Below are positions 42,331 through 52,094 of a stretch of 64,000 nucleotides of DNA, piece after piece. The position numbers were made by a program, and so were the translations under genes. Below the pieces are notes generated by a model. It ran no database searches. It worked only from the letters and a program-made list of their open reading frames with translations, and was not told where the DNA came from. Origin of the DNA: Algoriphagus sp. (GTDB taxonomy: Bacteria > Bacteroidota > Bacteroidia > Cytophagales > Cyclobacteriaceae). The stretch spans positions 62,001 to 126,000 of the forward strand of contig JAQSDM010000004.1 in NCBI GenBank assembly GCA_029945945.1. Reading direction: 5' to 3'. Numbering within the stretch: the first letter of the stretch is position 1; the number at the start of each line of letters is the position of its first letter.

Positions 42331-44244
42331 TCAGAGTGCTTTTGCTACTTCCGATAAGCTGCGAACTGTATTTGCAATTCCCTCAGGATCGAATCCACAT
42401 TCTCTGTGAAGTTCGATTTGCTCACCATGTTCGATTATCTCGTCGGGGATTCCCAGTCTCTTCACTTGAGCCTGATAGCCCTTGTCAGCCATCCATTCCA
42501 GTACAGCAGATCCAAAACCTCCCATCACGCAGCCATCTTCGATGGTTATTACTTTCTTGAATTTGCCAAAAACTTCATGCAAAAGCTCCTCGTCAAGCGG
42601 CTTCACAAAGCGCATGTCGTAATGAGCAGGATTCAATCCTTCCTTAGCAAGGGTTTTGCAAGCCTCAACGGCATAGTTCCCAATATGGCCAATACTTAAG
42701 ATTGCGACTTCTTCACCTTCTTTCACGATTCTTCCCTGACCAGCAGGAATTTCTCTGAATGGAGTTTTCCACTCCGGCATCACCCCGTTTCCGCGAGGAT
42801 AGCGGATTGAATAAGGACCATTGTGCAAAGTTGCAGAGTACATCAGGTTTCGGAGATCTTCTTCATTCATCGGGGCTGAAACCACGAGATTCGGAATGCA
42901 TCTGAAAAAAGCAATATCATATGCTCCGTGGTGTGTTGGCCCGTCCGCTCCGGCAAATCCGGCTCGGTCAAGACAAAGAACGACCGGTAGATTCTGAAGG
43001 CACACATCATGAATCACCTGATCATAGGCACGCTGCATGAAAGTGGAATATATGTTACAAAATGGAATCAATCCCTGAGTAGCTAATCCTGCTGAAAATG
43101 TAACCGCATGTTGCTCGGCTATTCCGACATCAAAAGCACGCTTTGGCATGGCTTCCATCATAATATTCATGGAAGATCCCGAAGGCATTGCTGGGGTCAC
43201 TCCCATAATCCTGTCGTCCATTTCTGCCAATTCCACTAAAGTGCGGCCAAAAACCTCCTGATACTTTGGAGCCTGAGGAGTGGAATGAGTCTTTTTGAAG
43301 ATTTCCCCAGAGACTTTGTCAAAAGTCCCCGGTGCATGCCAGGTTGTTTTATTTCCTGTTTCGGCAGGTGCGTAACCTTTCCCTTTCACCGTGATACAGT
43401 GAAGGATTTTTGGTCCTGGAATATCCTTGAGGTCTTTGAGAATCTCTGCCAGATGATTTACATCGTGGCCATCCACAGGGCCGAAATATCTAAGATTCAA
43501 AGATTCAAATAAGTTGCTTTGCTTGAGCAAGGCAGATTTTACAGCACCTTCCACTTTTGAAATTACCTCCTGAGCACTACTTCCGAACTTGCTGAGTTTG
43601 CCCAGAATTTTCCAAACCTCATCTTTTGCTTTGTTATAAGTGTGAGAAGTGGTGATGTCTGTCAAATAATCCTTCAATGCACCAACATTTGGATCAATTG
43701 ACATGCAGTTGTCATTGAGAATGATCAGCAAGTTGGTATCACTCACACCGGCATGATTCATAGCTTCAAAAGCCATCCCGCCTGTCATAGATCCATCGCC
43801 TATCACAGCGACATGTTGAATACCGGAACCTTTGTATTTGGAAGCAACAGCCATTCCAAGGGCAGCAGAAATGGAAGTACTGGAGTGGCCAACGCCAAAC
43901 GTATCATATTCACTTTCCTTTCGCTTAGGAAAGCCGGAAAGGCCTCCATATAATCGATTGGTATGAAATTGATCTCTTCGTCCGGTGAGAATTTTATGAC
44001 CGTAAGCCTGATGGCCTACATCCCAAACGAGTTGATCTTCGGGAGTATTTAGAATATAATGAAGCGCAACGGTAAGTTCAACTACCCCTAAACTTGCCCC
44101 GAAATGACCTCCATAAACCGAGACATTGTCAACAATGAACTGACGCAGTTCATCACAGATTTGGACCAACTTATCCTTGGGAAACTTCTTTAGGTCAGCG
44201 GGACTGTTTATTTGGGCAAGTAATTCTCCGGGTTGAATCAGCAT
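42331..44244 (-). CDS. dxs: 1-deoxy-D-xylulose-5-phosphate synthase
   Basis: TPP-dependent first enzyme of the MEP isoprenoid pathway, condensing pyruvate and glyceraldehyde-3-phosphate. The TPP/Mg motif GDGSMTGG (near 153-160) ends in ILNDNCMSI, and the transketolase-like second domain contains MPSGSSMN and DRAGFAGADGPTHHGAYD. Length 637 matches the family. ATG at 44244. The upstream gap to scpA is a divergent promoter region. Confidence 0.95.
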   Translation of the reverse strand: MLIQPGELLAQINSPADLKKFPKDKLVQICDELRQFIVDNVSVYGGHFGASLGVVELTVALHYILNTPEDQLVWDVGHQAYGHKILTGRRDQFHTNRLYGGLSGFPKRKESEYDTFGVGHSSTSISAALGMAVASKYKGSGIQHVAVIGDGSMTGGMAFEAMNHAGVSDTNLLIILNDNCMSIDPNVGALKDYLTDITTSHTYNKAKDEVWKILGKLSKFGSSAQEVISKVEGAVKSALLKQSNLFESLNLRYFGPVDGHDVNHLAEILKDLKDIPGPKILHCITVKGKGYAPAETGNKTTWHAPGTFDKVSGEIFKKTHSTPQAPKYQEVFGRTLVELAEMDDRIMGVTPAMPSGSSMNIMMEAMPKRAFDVGIAEQHAVTFSAGLATQGLIPFCNIYSTFMQRAYDQVIHDVCLQNLPVVLCLDRAGFAGADGPTHHGAYDIAFFRCIPNLVVSAPMNEEDLRNLMYSATLHNGPYSIRYPRGNGVMPEWKTPFREIPAGQGRIVKEGEEVAILSIGHIGNYAVEACKTLAKEGLNPAHYDMRFVKPLDEELLHEVFGKFKKVITIEDGCVMGGFGSAVLEWMADKGYQAQVKRLGIPDEIIEHGEQIELHRECGFDPEGIANTVRSLSEVAKAL

Positions 44245-44371
44245 TTATCGGCAAGTGTTGGTGAATAGAAAGAGATAACTTTAACGCGAATACTTTGTTT
44301 TCAATCAGCTTTAAGCCGCTGTCGTAGCCATTCTCTTTCTTCTGTTGTCAAATTAATTTAGCTTAAATGAA

Positions 44372-44379
44372 TATCTTTG
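44372..44379 (+). promoter_or_regulatory. -7 promoter element (TATCTTTG) for scpA
   Basis: TATCTTTG matches TAnnTTTG and is 41 bp before the TTG start codon. A TTG at 44345-44347 is 24 nt upstream, somewhat longer than the usual 17-20. Confidence 0.5.
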
Positions 44380-44419
44380 GCAACAAGGACCCAAAATTAA
44401 CCAATAATTTAAATATCCT

Positions 44420-45169
44420 TTGAGTTTCGAAATCAAATTACCGCTTTTCGAGGGCCCATTCGACTTGATGCTCTTCTTCATTGAGCGGGACGAACTGGAT
44501 ATTTATGACATTCCTATAGCTAAGATTACCAACGACTTCCTCGATTACATTCATCACCTTGAGAAGTTGGAAATCGAAGTTGCAAGTGACTTTATCCTGT
44601 TTGCAGCTACTCTGATGAAGATAAAGTCAAGAATGCTGATTCCCAGACCGGAATTAAATGAGTCTGGGGAAGAGATTGATCCAAGAGAGGAGTTGATTCG
44701 CAACCTACTGGAATACAAAAAGTACAAGTCTGTAGTGGAGGAATTGGCGAGTTTGGAGTTTGAGCAACTTTCCAAAGAAAAAAGAGGAAATCTCATTTCA
44801 GAGTTGGAATCGCTCAGTAAGCTGGAAGACGTGGATGCAGAGATGCAGCATGTGGATCTTTATAAGCTTTTAAAGGTCTTTCAGAAGACGATGTCAAGGA
44901 TGGCTTCAAGAGTTGATGAAACCATGCATACTGTAATTCAGTATCCTTATACAATTGAACAACAAAAGGACTTTGTACTTGAAAAAATCTCCTTTAAGAA
45001 CCAAGTGCCTTTTACTGATTTTATTTCTTTCAAACCAGACAAGATTTTCGTGATTTATACTTTCCTAGCCATTTTGGAACTACTCCAGCTTTCTCAGGTG
45101 ACTATCGTCATCGGGGAGGGATACAATAATTTTTGGGTGGAGAAGACTGAGCCAATCGCTGCAGCCTGA
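44420..45169 (+). CDS. scpA: Segregation and condensation protein A
   Basis: Kleisin subunit of the SMC-ScpA-ScpB condensin-like complex that compacts and separates origins. The N-terminus EIKLPLFEGPFDLMLFFI is the conserved ScpA start and the middle has DFLDYIHHLEKLEIEVASDFILFAATLMKIKSRML. At 249 residues it fits the family. No ATG or GTG precedes this region in frame: a TAA sits 5 codons upstream, so the TTG at 44420 is the start. ScpA works downstream of ParB/parS, which this window also carries. The flippase-like gene follows 2 bp later. Confidence 0.92.
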   Translation: MSFEIKLPLFEGPFDLMLFFIERDELDIYDIPIAKITNDFLDYIHHLEKLEIEVASDFILFAATLMKIKSRMLIPRPELNESGEEIDPREELIRNLLEYKKYKSVVEELASLEFEQLSKEKRGNLISELESLSKLEDVDAEMQHVDLYKLLKVFQKTMSRMASRVDETMHTVIQYPYTIEQQKDFVLEKISFKNQVPFTDFISFKPDKIFVIYTFLAILELLQLSQVTIVIGEGYNNFWVEKTEPIAAA

Positions 45170-45171
45170 GT

Positions 45172-46236
45172 ATGAAACTGGACAACAAAAAGATTTTTCA
45201 AACACTCAATCCCAATAAAGTTTGGTTACCCATTCTTATTGGCCTTGGAATCATTTTCGCCATGTTTTACTTTGACCCCACGGTCAATGCAAATACTCTC
45301 AAGAGCGTTTTTGATGCCGCACCTCTCTGGATTTTTTTAGCTATTCTGGTGATTCTCTTCAGAGATGCAGGCTACGTTTACCGGATCCGAGAGATTACCG
45401 GAAGGGAACTAAGTTGGGGGCGGTCCATCTATGTGATCATTATTTGGGAGTTTGCTTCTGCCGTCACACCATCGGTGGTGGGAGGTACAGCGGTAGCAAT
45501 GTTTATCCTGAATAAAGAGGGAATCAAAATGGGAAAAGCCATTGCTTATGTGATGGTGACTGCGATTCTTGACAATCTCTTTTTTGTGATCGGGGCTCCG
45601 ATCATTCTTTATTTTGCCCAGGGTAATATTTTTCCGGATAGCAAAGTCCTCGAATCTCAGATGGAAAGGAGCCTGCAAGGGATTTTCTGGATCAGCTATA
45701 GTTTGTATGCCAGTTATACCTTGTTGATGGCTTTGGGACTTTTCTACAGACCAAGAGTTTTCAAATGGGTATTGATTAAGATTTTCTCCATCAAGTTTCT
45801 TCGTAAATGGAAGCACGATGCCCAGGAATATGGTAATCAAATCATTCAAGCGTCCCAGGAATTGTCTGGAAAAAGTTGGAAGTATTGGCTCCCACTTATT
45901 TTGGTAACGATTTTCATCTGGAGCTCCCGCTATCTGATGCTGAATGCCCTAATTTCAGCCTATGTTCCTTTGTCAATATCGGAAAACGTCATTGTTTTTG
46001 CCCGTCAGGTGATCATGTGGATTGTGATGATGATCTCTCCTACACCGGGAAGTAGTGGTACGGCTGAATTCTTCTTCGGACAGTTTTTCACCCAGTTTCT
46101 GGGTTCTTATACCTTTGTGGCCAGCATTCTTTGGAGGCTGCTTACTTATTATCCATATCTGCTTTTGGGGGCAATTTTCCTACCAAGATGGATCAAACAA
46201 GTCTTCTTTAAGAAAAAGGAAATAATTCAGGATTGA
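45172..46236 (+). CDS. UPF0104/LPG synthase TM region-type membrane protein (flippase-like)
   Basis: A 354-residue protein with about eight hydrophobic segments, matching the MprF-flippase / UPF0104 lysylphosphatidylglycerol_TM family. Typical residues: SAVTPSVVGGTAVAMFILNKEG (about 98-119) and PTPGSSGTAEFFF (about 286-298). These proteins move lipids across membranes or accompany lipid-modifying synthases; the substrate here is unknown. No lysyl-transferase domain is fused. The gene is 2 bp after scpA and 1 bp before murF-alr. Confidence 0.83.
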   Translation: MKLDNKKIFQTLNPNKVWLPILIGLGIIFAMFYFDPTVNANTLKSVFDAAPLWIFLAILVILFRDAGYVYRIREITGRELSWGRSIYVIIIWEFASAVTPSVVGGTAVAMFILNKEGIKMGKAIAYVMVTAILDNLFFVIGAPIILYFAQGNIFPDSKVLESQMERSLQGIFWISYSLYASYTLLMALGLFYRPRVFKWVLIKIFSIKFLRKWKHDAQEYGNQIIQASQELSGKSWKYWLPLILVTIFIWSSRYLMLNALISAYVPLSISENVIVFARQVIMWIVMMISPTPGSSGTAEFFFGQFFTQFLGSYTFVASILWRLLTYYPYLLLGAIFLPRWIKQVFFKKKEIIQD

Positions 46237-46237
46237 T

Positions 46238-48706
46238 ATGCTTCTGGAACTGAGCCTTGACAAGATAGCTACTCTCACCCAAGGGAAGATCCTGGCAGGG
46301 AAAGGTGAAAATGTCTTTTCTCATATCAGCATCGATTCCAGGCAAATCATCAATCCGGGAAAAACTCTTTTTGTAGCTCTACGAGGTGCCAAAGCTGACG
46401 GGAGGGATTTTATTCCGGCGTTAGCGGCTCAGGGAGTTGCGGGATTTTTGGTTCATGATGATTTTGATCTGGGAAAAATCATAGCCGGAAATGTCGGAAT
46501 TGTAGCAGTTCAGGATACAAGAAAAGCGCTGCAGGCTTTGGCCAAATATCAGCGGGAGCAATTCAAAAAGCCAGTCATCAGCATCACCGGAAGCAATGGC
46601 AAAACAATTGTAAAAGAATGGCTTGGACAGGTTTTGAGCCAAACTTACTCGGTAGCAAAAAGCCCAAAAAGTTATAATTCTCAAGTTGGGGTTCCTTTAT
46701 CTATTTTTGGAATCGAGCCTTACCATCAGGTTGCCATTTTGGAAGCCGGGGTTTCTAAGGCCGGAGAAATGGAGATTTTGGAAAAAATGATCCGACCGGA
46801 TCTTGGGATTTTGACCAATATCGGTACCGCTCATGATGATGGATTTGCAAGTACGGCAGAAAAAATCCGGGAAAAGCTGTCCCTCTTTCGGGATTCCAAA
46901 TTGCTCATTTATTGCAAAGACCAGCGGTTGCTAGGGGAGCAAATCGAGCAAAGCTTTGATTCAGACCGGTTGATTTCATGGTCTGAGGTAGCAGGAGCTG
47001 ATTTTTCCAGATCGCTCAAAAGTATGGAATATGGCACCCGGATGATCCTGATGAAAAAAGATCTGAGCACGTTCACGTTTCAGATACCGTTCACTGATCC
47101 GGCTTCGCTTGAAAATATCACACAAGTCATCGTGGCCGCTATCACGCTTGGTCAAGCCGCTGAATCTATTCAGGAGGGGATCAACCATCTGAGGCCCGTG
47201 GATATGAGGCTCACTCTTAAGCCGGGAATCAACGATGCCCTCCTGATTGATGATACCTATAATAATGACTTGGGCGGATTGAAAGTTGCACTGGATTTTA
47301 TGCAACAGCAGCGGCCCAAACGCAGGAAAGTCCTGATCCTTTCTGATTTGCTTCAGCAGGGAATGCCGGAGAGAATTTATGGTGAGGTTTCTGAATTGAT
47401 CCAAAATCATGGGATTGATCACATCATCGGAGTGGGAAAAGAGATCGGAAGACTTCGGGAATCTTTTCCCGGAAAGTATTCAGGTTTTGCAACTACAGAA
47501 GATCTTCTTTCAATGCTTAATCCCGAGGAGTTTTCGAATGACTTGGTCCTGATTACCGGCGCCAGATCTTTTGGCTTTGAGCAAGTGGTTAATCGGCTTC
47601 AGCAGCGGATTCACGGGACTACGCTGGAAATCAACCTCAATGCGCTCACCCATAATTTCAACTTTTACAAAAGGCAAATAAATCCCGGAACCAAAGTTAT
47701 GGTGATGGTGAAAGCTTTTGCCTATGGAGGAGGAGCTGTCGAAATAGCCAATCATCTGCAAACGATGGGAGCCGATTACCTGGCTGTTGCTTTTTCAGAT
47801 GAGGGGGTGACGCTTCGAAAGCAAGGCATCAGACTTCCTATTATGGTGCTCAATCCCGTAGAAGAATCATTCGATCTTTGCCGTGAATTTCAACTTGAGC
47901 CGGTGGTTTTCAGTCCGGACTTTTTCAAAAGCCTGGCTCTTTACTGCCAAAACCATCAGACCCATTTATCAATTCATTTGGATTTGGACACCGGAATGCA
48001 CCGATTGGGATTTGAGGAGGCGCATTTGGAGGAGTTAAAACAATTGATCCAGAAAACTCCTCAGTTGCCGGTCGCTAGTATTTATACCCATTTGGTCGGA
48101 GCGGATGAGGAAATTCACAGGGATTTCTCGTTGGCACAGCTTCATCAATTCGCCAGAATGAAGGATGAAATTCTGGCTGTTTTACCTTACAAACCGTTGG
48201 TTCATGCTTTGAATTCCGCAGGGATTGTGGCATTTCCTGAATACCAGTTTGATATGGTCCGTTTAGGAATCGGGCTTTACGGAGTGGAAGTCACCGGAAA
48301 ATACGATGCTTCACTTCGGCCTATCAGCACCCTCAAAACAACGATTTCTCAGGTGAAAATCCTGAATCCGGGAGAAACTGTTGGTTATTCCCGAAAAGGA
48401 ATGCTTCCAAACGGTGGGAAAATTGCGACGCTTTCCATCGGATATGCAGACGGCTATGATCGCCGGTTCAGCAACGGAAAAGGCTTTGTCCTGATTCAGG
48501 GCAAAAAAGCTCCTGTAATAGGCAACGTATGCATGGACATGGTGATGGTGGATGTGAGCGAGCTGGATGTCAAAGCCGGTGACGAGGCCATCATCTATGG
48601 GGAGCAAATCTCCCTCAAGGAATTGGCAGACCAGATCGGAACGATCCCATATGAGTTGCTTACCAATATCAGCACGCGGGTTAAGCGTGTTTATTATCTG
48701 GATTAG
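46238..48706 (+). CDS. murF-alr: Bifunctional UDP-MurNAc-tripeptide:D-Ala-D-Ala ligase / alanine racemase (MurF-Alr fusion)
   Basis: One 822-residue chain makes D-alanine and attaches D-Ala-D-Ala to the peptidoglycan precursor. The MurF half has ATP-binding SITGSNGKT (Lys122); the racemase half begins near 460 and has the PLP Lys492 (KAFAYG) and the catalytic Tyr in TVGYSRKG. The fusion of consecutive pathway enzymes is a known Bacteroidota arrangement. In-frame throughout, starting at 46238. Confidence 0.94.
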   Translation: MLLELSLDKIATLTQGKILAGKGENVFSHISIDSRQIINPGKTLFVALRGAKADGRDFIPALAAQGVAGFLVHDDFDLGKIIAGNVGIVAVQDTRKALQALAKYQREQFKKPVISITGSNGKTIVKEWLGQVLSQTYSVAKSPKSYNSQVGVPLSIFGIEPYHQVAILEAGVSKAGEMEILEKMIRPDLGILTNIGTAHDDGFASTAEKIREKLSLFRDSKLLIYCKDQRLLGEQIEQSFDSDRLISWSEVAGADFSRSLKSMEYGTRMILMKKDLSTFTFQIPFTDPASLENITQVIVAAITLGQAAESIQEGINHLRPVDMRLTLKPGINDALLIDDTYNNDLGGLKVALDFMQQQRPKRRKVLILSDLLQQGMPERIYGEVSELIQNHGIDHIIGVGKEIGRLRESFPGKYSGFATTEDLLSMLNPEEFSNDLVLITGARSFGFEQVVNRLQQRIHGTTLEINLNALTHNFNFYKRQINPGTKVMVMVKAFAYGGGAVEIANHLQTMGADYLAVAFSDEGVTLRKQGIRLPIMVLNPVEESFDLCREFQLEPVVFSPDFFKSLALYCQNHQTHLSIHLDLDTGMHRLGFEEAHLEELKQLIQKTPQLPVASIYTHLVGADEEIHRDFSLAQLHQFARMKDEILAVLPYKPLVHALNSAGIVAFPEYQFDMVRLGIGLYGVEVTGKYDASLRPISTLKTTISQVKILNPGETVGYSRKGMLPNGGKIATLSIGYADGYDRRFSNGKGFVLIQGKKAPVIGNVCMDMVMVDVSELDVKAGDEAIIYGEQISLKELADQIGTIPYELLTNISTRVKRVYYLD

Positions 48707-48730
48707 CGTTCTTTTTTGCTAAATTCCAAG

Positions 48731-49540
48731 ATGAATTTTTCTAAAAAGCAGCTGGCCCACATTGTCTTCGAATCCAACGATCGGGCTTCAAGGACCTTTG
48801 ATGCCGTGGTACTCATCATGATTTTGGGTTCGGTTAGCGTGGTTATTTTGGACTCAGTTTCAGAACTCCACCTGAAATTTGGAAACACCTTTTACTTTTT
48901 AGAATGGGTATTTACAATCCTTTTCACCATTGAATATGCACTTAGGATCTGGCTCACAACTAAGACGTTTCGCTATGCGACAAGTTTTTATGGAATAGTG
49001 GATTTACTGGCGATTTTGCCCGGGTATTTGGGCATTTTTGTAGCTAATACCCATCTGTTGACAGTGGTCCGGGCTCTCAGATTGCTGCGGGTAATTCGTG
49101 TTTTAAAGCTGGGAAGATATATTTCGGAGGCTGATTTTATCAAAGGAGCATTAAAAGCCAGCGCTGCCAAGATTCAGATATTTTTATTTTCGGTTTTGAC
49201 CATTGTCCTGATCATGGGAACCTTGATGTTTATTATCGAAGGACCTGAAGCAGGATTTACAAGTATTCCTGTGGCGATGTATTGGGGGATTGTTACTTTG
49301 ACCACGGTCGGCTTTGGAGATATTACACCTCAGACACCCCTGGGGCAATTTATTGCATCTTTGATCATGCTTTTGGGCTATGCGATCATAGCCGTTCCTA
49401 CCGGGATAGTGACTTCAGAAATGTCCAAAAGAAGCCAAACTAAAATAATCGAAAATACAAGAAGCTGTACTTTTTGCGGAAAAGATGGAATAGAACCGGA
49501 GGATAATTATTGTAAAAATTGCGGGGAAAAGTTCGGTTAA
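48731..49540 (+). CDS. Voltage-gated-type potassium channel with C-terminal zinc-ribbon
   Basis: A 269-residue six-helix cation channel. The voltage-sensor S4 segment has basic residues every third position (Arg114, Arg117, Arg120, Arg123, Lys126, Arg129) and the pore filter is TVGFGD (192-197), the K+ signature. After the last helix comes a Cys4 zinc ribbon (Cys246-x2-Cys249 and Cys261-x2-Cys264) in place of an RCK or cyclic-nucleotide domain. ATG at 48731 preferred over a TTG 5 codons upstream. Its stop shares the 4 bases TTAA with the stop of convergent ktrA-like gene. Confidence 0.87.
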   Translation: MNFSKKQLAHIVFESNDRASRTFDAVVLIMILGSVSVVILDSVSELHLKFGNTFYFLEWVFTILFTIEYALRIWLTTKTFRYATSFYGIVDLLAILPGYLGIFVANTHLLTVVRALRLLRVIRVLKLGRYISEADFIKGALKASAAKIQIFLFSVLTIVLIMGTLMFIIEGPEAGFTSIPVAMYWGIVTLTTVGFGDITPQTPLGQFIASLIMLLGYAIIAVPTGIVTSEMSKRSQTKIIENTRSCTFCGKDGIEPEDNYCKNCGEKFG

Positions 49541-50226
49541 CTTTCCAGACTGAGGAACTTATGGATGTCTTTGACCATTCCAAAGATTAGAAGAATATCT
49601 TCCTCCGCGAATATATAATCTGACTTAATCACTCCCGTAACCTGTTTTTTGAGGGATTTCATTCCCAGAAGGTTTGCCTTTTCTTTCATTTTGATAGTGG
49701 ACAGGATGTTGAGCGAGAATTCATTTCTGATGTTCGCTTCAACTAAACTCATCCCGATATATCTCTTGGGCAACTTCACTTCAACAATATTATAATCGTC
49801 CGAAATTTCCAGAGAGTCCAATACTCCTTTAAGTTCAAGTCTTTTTGCCAATCGCTGAGCTGTTTCCTCTTCGGGATGAATGATTTCATCCACACCAATC
49901 GCCCGGATTACGGTTTCATGAAGCTGATTTATTGCTCGTCCAATAATTCTCTTAGGATTTAATTGTTTGAAAATAGCGGTCGTCATAATAGAGGCTCCGA
50001 CATCTTCTCCGATAGCGATGATGACCACGTCGCAATCTTTCATGGGAAGGTTTTTCACAGCTTGCAGATCTGTCGCATCCAATAGAACAGCGTGTGTGAT
50101 TTTATCCTGAATCATCTCGATTCTGTTTGGACGGCTGTCCACACCGACTACTTCATGGCCTAATTCGGTTAATCTCTGGGCTAAAAAAGCCCCGAAGTTT
50201 CCCATTCCTACGATCGTATATTTCAT
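49537..50226 (-). CDS. Potassium uptake regulatory subunit (TrkA/KtrA, RCK domain)
   Basis: Cytoplasmic NAD(H)/ATP-binding subunit that gates a K+ channel. In 229 residues the Rossmann fold GMGNFG (7-12) and VDSRPNR mark RCK_N, and the second half has the RCK_C fold (VEVKLPKRYIGMSLVEANIRNEF). The partner TrkH/KtrB-like gene is upstream in the same operon with 10 bp between. Confidence 0.92.
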   Translation of the reverse strand: MKYTIVGMGNFGAFLAQRLTELGHEVVGVDSRPNRIEMIQDKITHAVLLDATDLQAVKNLPMKDCDVVIIAIGEDVGASIMTTAIFKQLNPKRIIGRAINQLHETVIRAIGVDEIIHPEEETAQRLAKRLELKGVLDSLEISDDYNIVEVKLPKRYIGMSLVEANIRNEFSLNILSTIKMKEKANLLGMKSLKKQVTGVIKSDYIFAEEDILLIFGMVKDIHKFLSLES

Positions 50227-50236
50227 GATGATTTGA

Positions 50237-52051
50237 TTAAGAAACGATGACTGATTCCTCTGGATATCTATAACGCTGTTCTCCTATTTTTCGGGAAATG
50301 GCTATCAAAATTGTAAGCGTACCGACTCTTCCCAAAAACATAACTAACATAATCACAATTTTACTTGCCGTACTGAGTTTTGCTGTGATTCCTAAACTCA
50401 ATCCCACGGTCGCAAATGCACTAAACACCTCAAAAGCGACATCAATTAGCTCCAGTTCAGGATTGAAAATTGAAATTAAAAATACGGCCAGTCCTACCAC
50501 CAAAAATGAAAGGGCAATCACGGCAAAGGATTTTCTGAGGGTTTCACCAGTTATTTCCCTTCCAAACACTTCTACTCGCTTCTTTCCGGTCGCAACACTC
50601 CATGTATTGAGAATAGCGACAGCGAAGGTAGTTGTTTTAATACCTCCTCCGGTAGATCCCGGAGAGGCACCGATCCACATCAGGATCAGGTAAAATAAAA
50701 CAGTGGGTACCGCCAAAGTAGTCATATCCACGGTATTGAAACCTGCTGTCCTTGGGGTCACCGAACCAAAAAAGGAGGTGACGATTTTCCCGTAAGTGCT
50801 CAGTCCTTTTAAGGAGGATTCTTGCTCAAAAAACCAATAAACTAATGTCCCAACAACCAAAAGTATTCCTGTTGTGTACATCACCAGTCTGGTGTTTATG
50901 CTTGAAACTCTCGGTGTGTGCTTGTATTCTTCCAGACCTTTTATTTCCCTGACGCCACCCAGCGCCACTCTGTGAAAATAATTGTAGTAATTGATAAATA
51001 CCGGAAAACCTATTCCGCCCAGGATAATTGAAATAGCAATCACCAAATGCATGTTATAAAGCTCACGGAATCCAGTTTCATAAAGCCCGTTATAAAGTGT
51101 GGAAAAACCGGCATTACAAAAAGCTGAAATGGAGTGAAAAAGTGCAAAAAAGAATCGAGCGGTGTTATTTGTAAAAAACTCCGGACTGGTCAAATTATAG
51201 ACCAATATTGTCCCGATCAATTCGACACCAAGGGTAAAAATGATGATTTTAACAAGGGTCGAACCAATTGCCCCTATGTTGTTTTCATTGATGTAATCTT
51301 TCAGATAAAGGCTGTTTTCGATCGAAAGGCTACCCTTAAAAAAGAATCCGAAAAAACTGGTAAAGGTCATCATTCCAAGACCTCCAATTTGGATTAAGCT
51401 TATCAGAATCGTCTGTCCAAACACCGTGAAAACAGAGGAAGTATCCACTACAATCAGGCCGGTCACACAAACCGCGCTCGTTGAAGTAAAGAGGGCGTCG
51501 ATAAAAGTGATCGGCACGGTGGTGGATCTTGGTAAGCTTAGCAAGGCCGCACCGATGAAGATTAAAACGATGAAGCTAAGGATGAAAACCAATGATGGAT
51601 TCAGCTTTAGTTTGTTTACCATCAAGCTGAGCTTTCCGAGCTCCATGATGAAAAGCACGATGACCAGCACATTGAGAATAAAAAACCGCTTCGAGATATT
51701 TAAAGCATCTTCAGAAAGATCTCCTCCAAAAATTTGCCAGCGGATCAGCGCCATTATAACCAAGAATACTGCGATCGTGAGTTCAAAAATAGCCCTTCGG
51801 TTTTTGATTGACTCATTCGACATCAGGATTTTGAGTCCCATCAAAATTCCGAGAAGGAATAGGAATAAGGAGAAAAGCCGGGAAGTTACCTCCAGGGTTT
51901 CGTGGGTGGGGGAGTAACCGAGGTGATAAACGAATAATCCAAACGCACCGAAACTCAGATAGAGGATAAGCGGTTCCAGAAGATTTTTTATCCTTTTATT
52001 AAGAATTAGATTCTTATCAGGATTAGATAAAATTTGAAAGGCTCTTTTCAT
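50237..52051 (-). CDS. TrkH/KtrB-family potassium transporter membrane subunit
   Basis: A 604-residue K+ translocating subunit with about 12 hydrophobic segments. The SKT-family filter regions are visible: STSAVCVTGL (first P-loop), SAFCNAGF, SVTPRTAGFNTVD and a fourth FEVFSAFATVGLSLGIT. Length exceeds the usual 440-480 because of an extra N-terminal membrane block of about 130 residues. Paired with the RCK gene. Confidence 0.92.
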   Translation of the reverse strand: MKRAFQILSNPDKNLILNKRIKNLLEPLILYLSFGAFGLFVYHLGYSPTHETLEVTSRLFSLFLFLLGILMGLKILMSNESIKNRRAIFELTIAVFLVIMALIRWQIFGGDLSEDALNISKRFFILNVLVIVLFIMELGKLSLMVNKLKLNPSLVFILSFIVLIFIGAALLSLPRSTTVPITFIDALFTSTSAVCVTGLIVVDTSSVFTVFGQTILISLIQIGGLGMMTFTSFFGFFFKGSLSIENSLYLKDYINENNIGAIGSTLVKIIIFTLGVELIGTILVYNLTSPEFFTNNTARFFFALFHSISAFCNAGFSTLYNGLYETGFRELYNMHLVIAISIILGGIGFPVFINYYNYFHRVALGGVREIKGLEEYKHTPRVSSINTRLVMYTTGILLVVGTLVYWFFEQESSLKGLSTYGKIVTSFFGSVTPRTAGFNTVDMTTLAVPTVLFYLILMWIGASPGSTGGGIKTTTFAVAILNTWSVATGKKRVEVFGREITGETLRKSFAVIALSFLVVGLAVFLISIFNPELELIDVAFEVFSAFATVGLSLGITAKLSTASKIVIMLVMFLGRVGTLTILIAISRKIGEQRYRYPEESVIVS

Positions 52052-52094
52052 TTAATTATTGGCGAGAGACAAAGCGGAATTTTTCACCTTTCCC

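Noticed and set aside
51426-51917. 163-residue plus-strand open frame
   Set aside because: Antisense to the TrkH/KtrB gene; composition is a Lys/Ser/Ile-rich shadow of hydrophobic codons.
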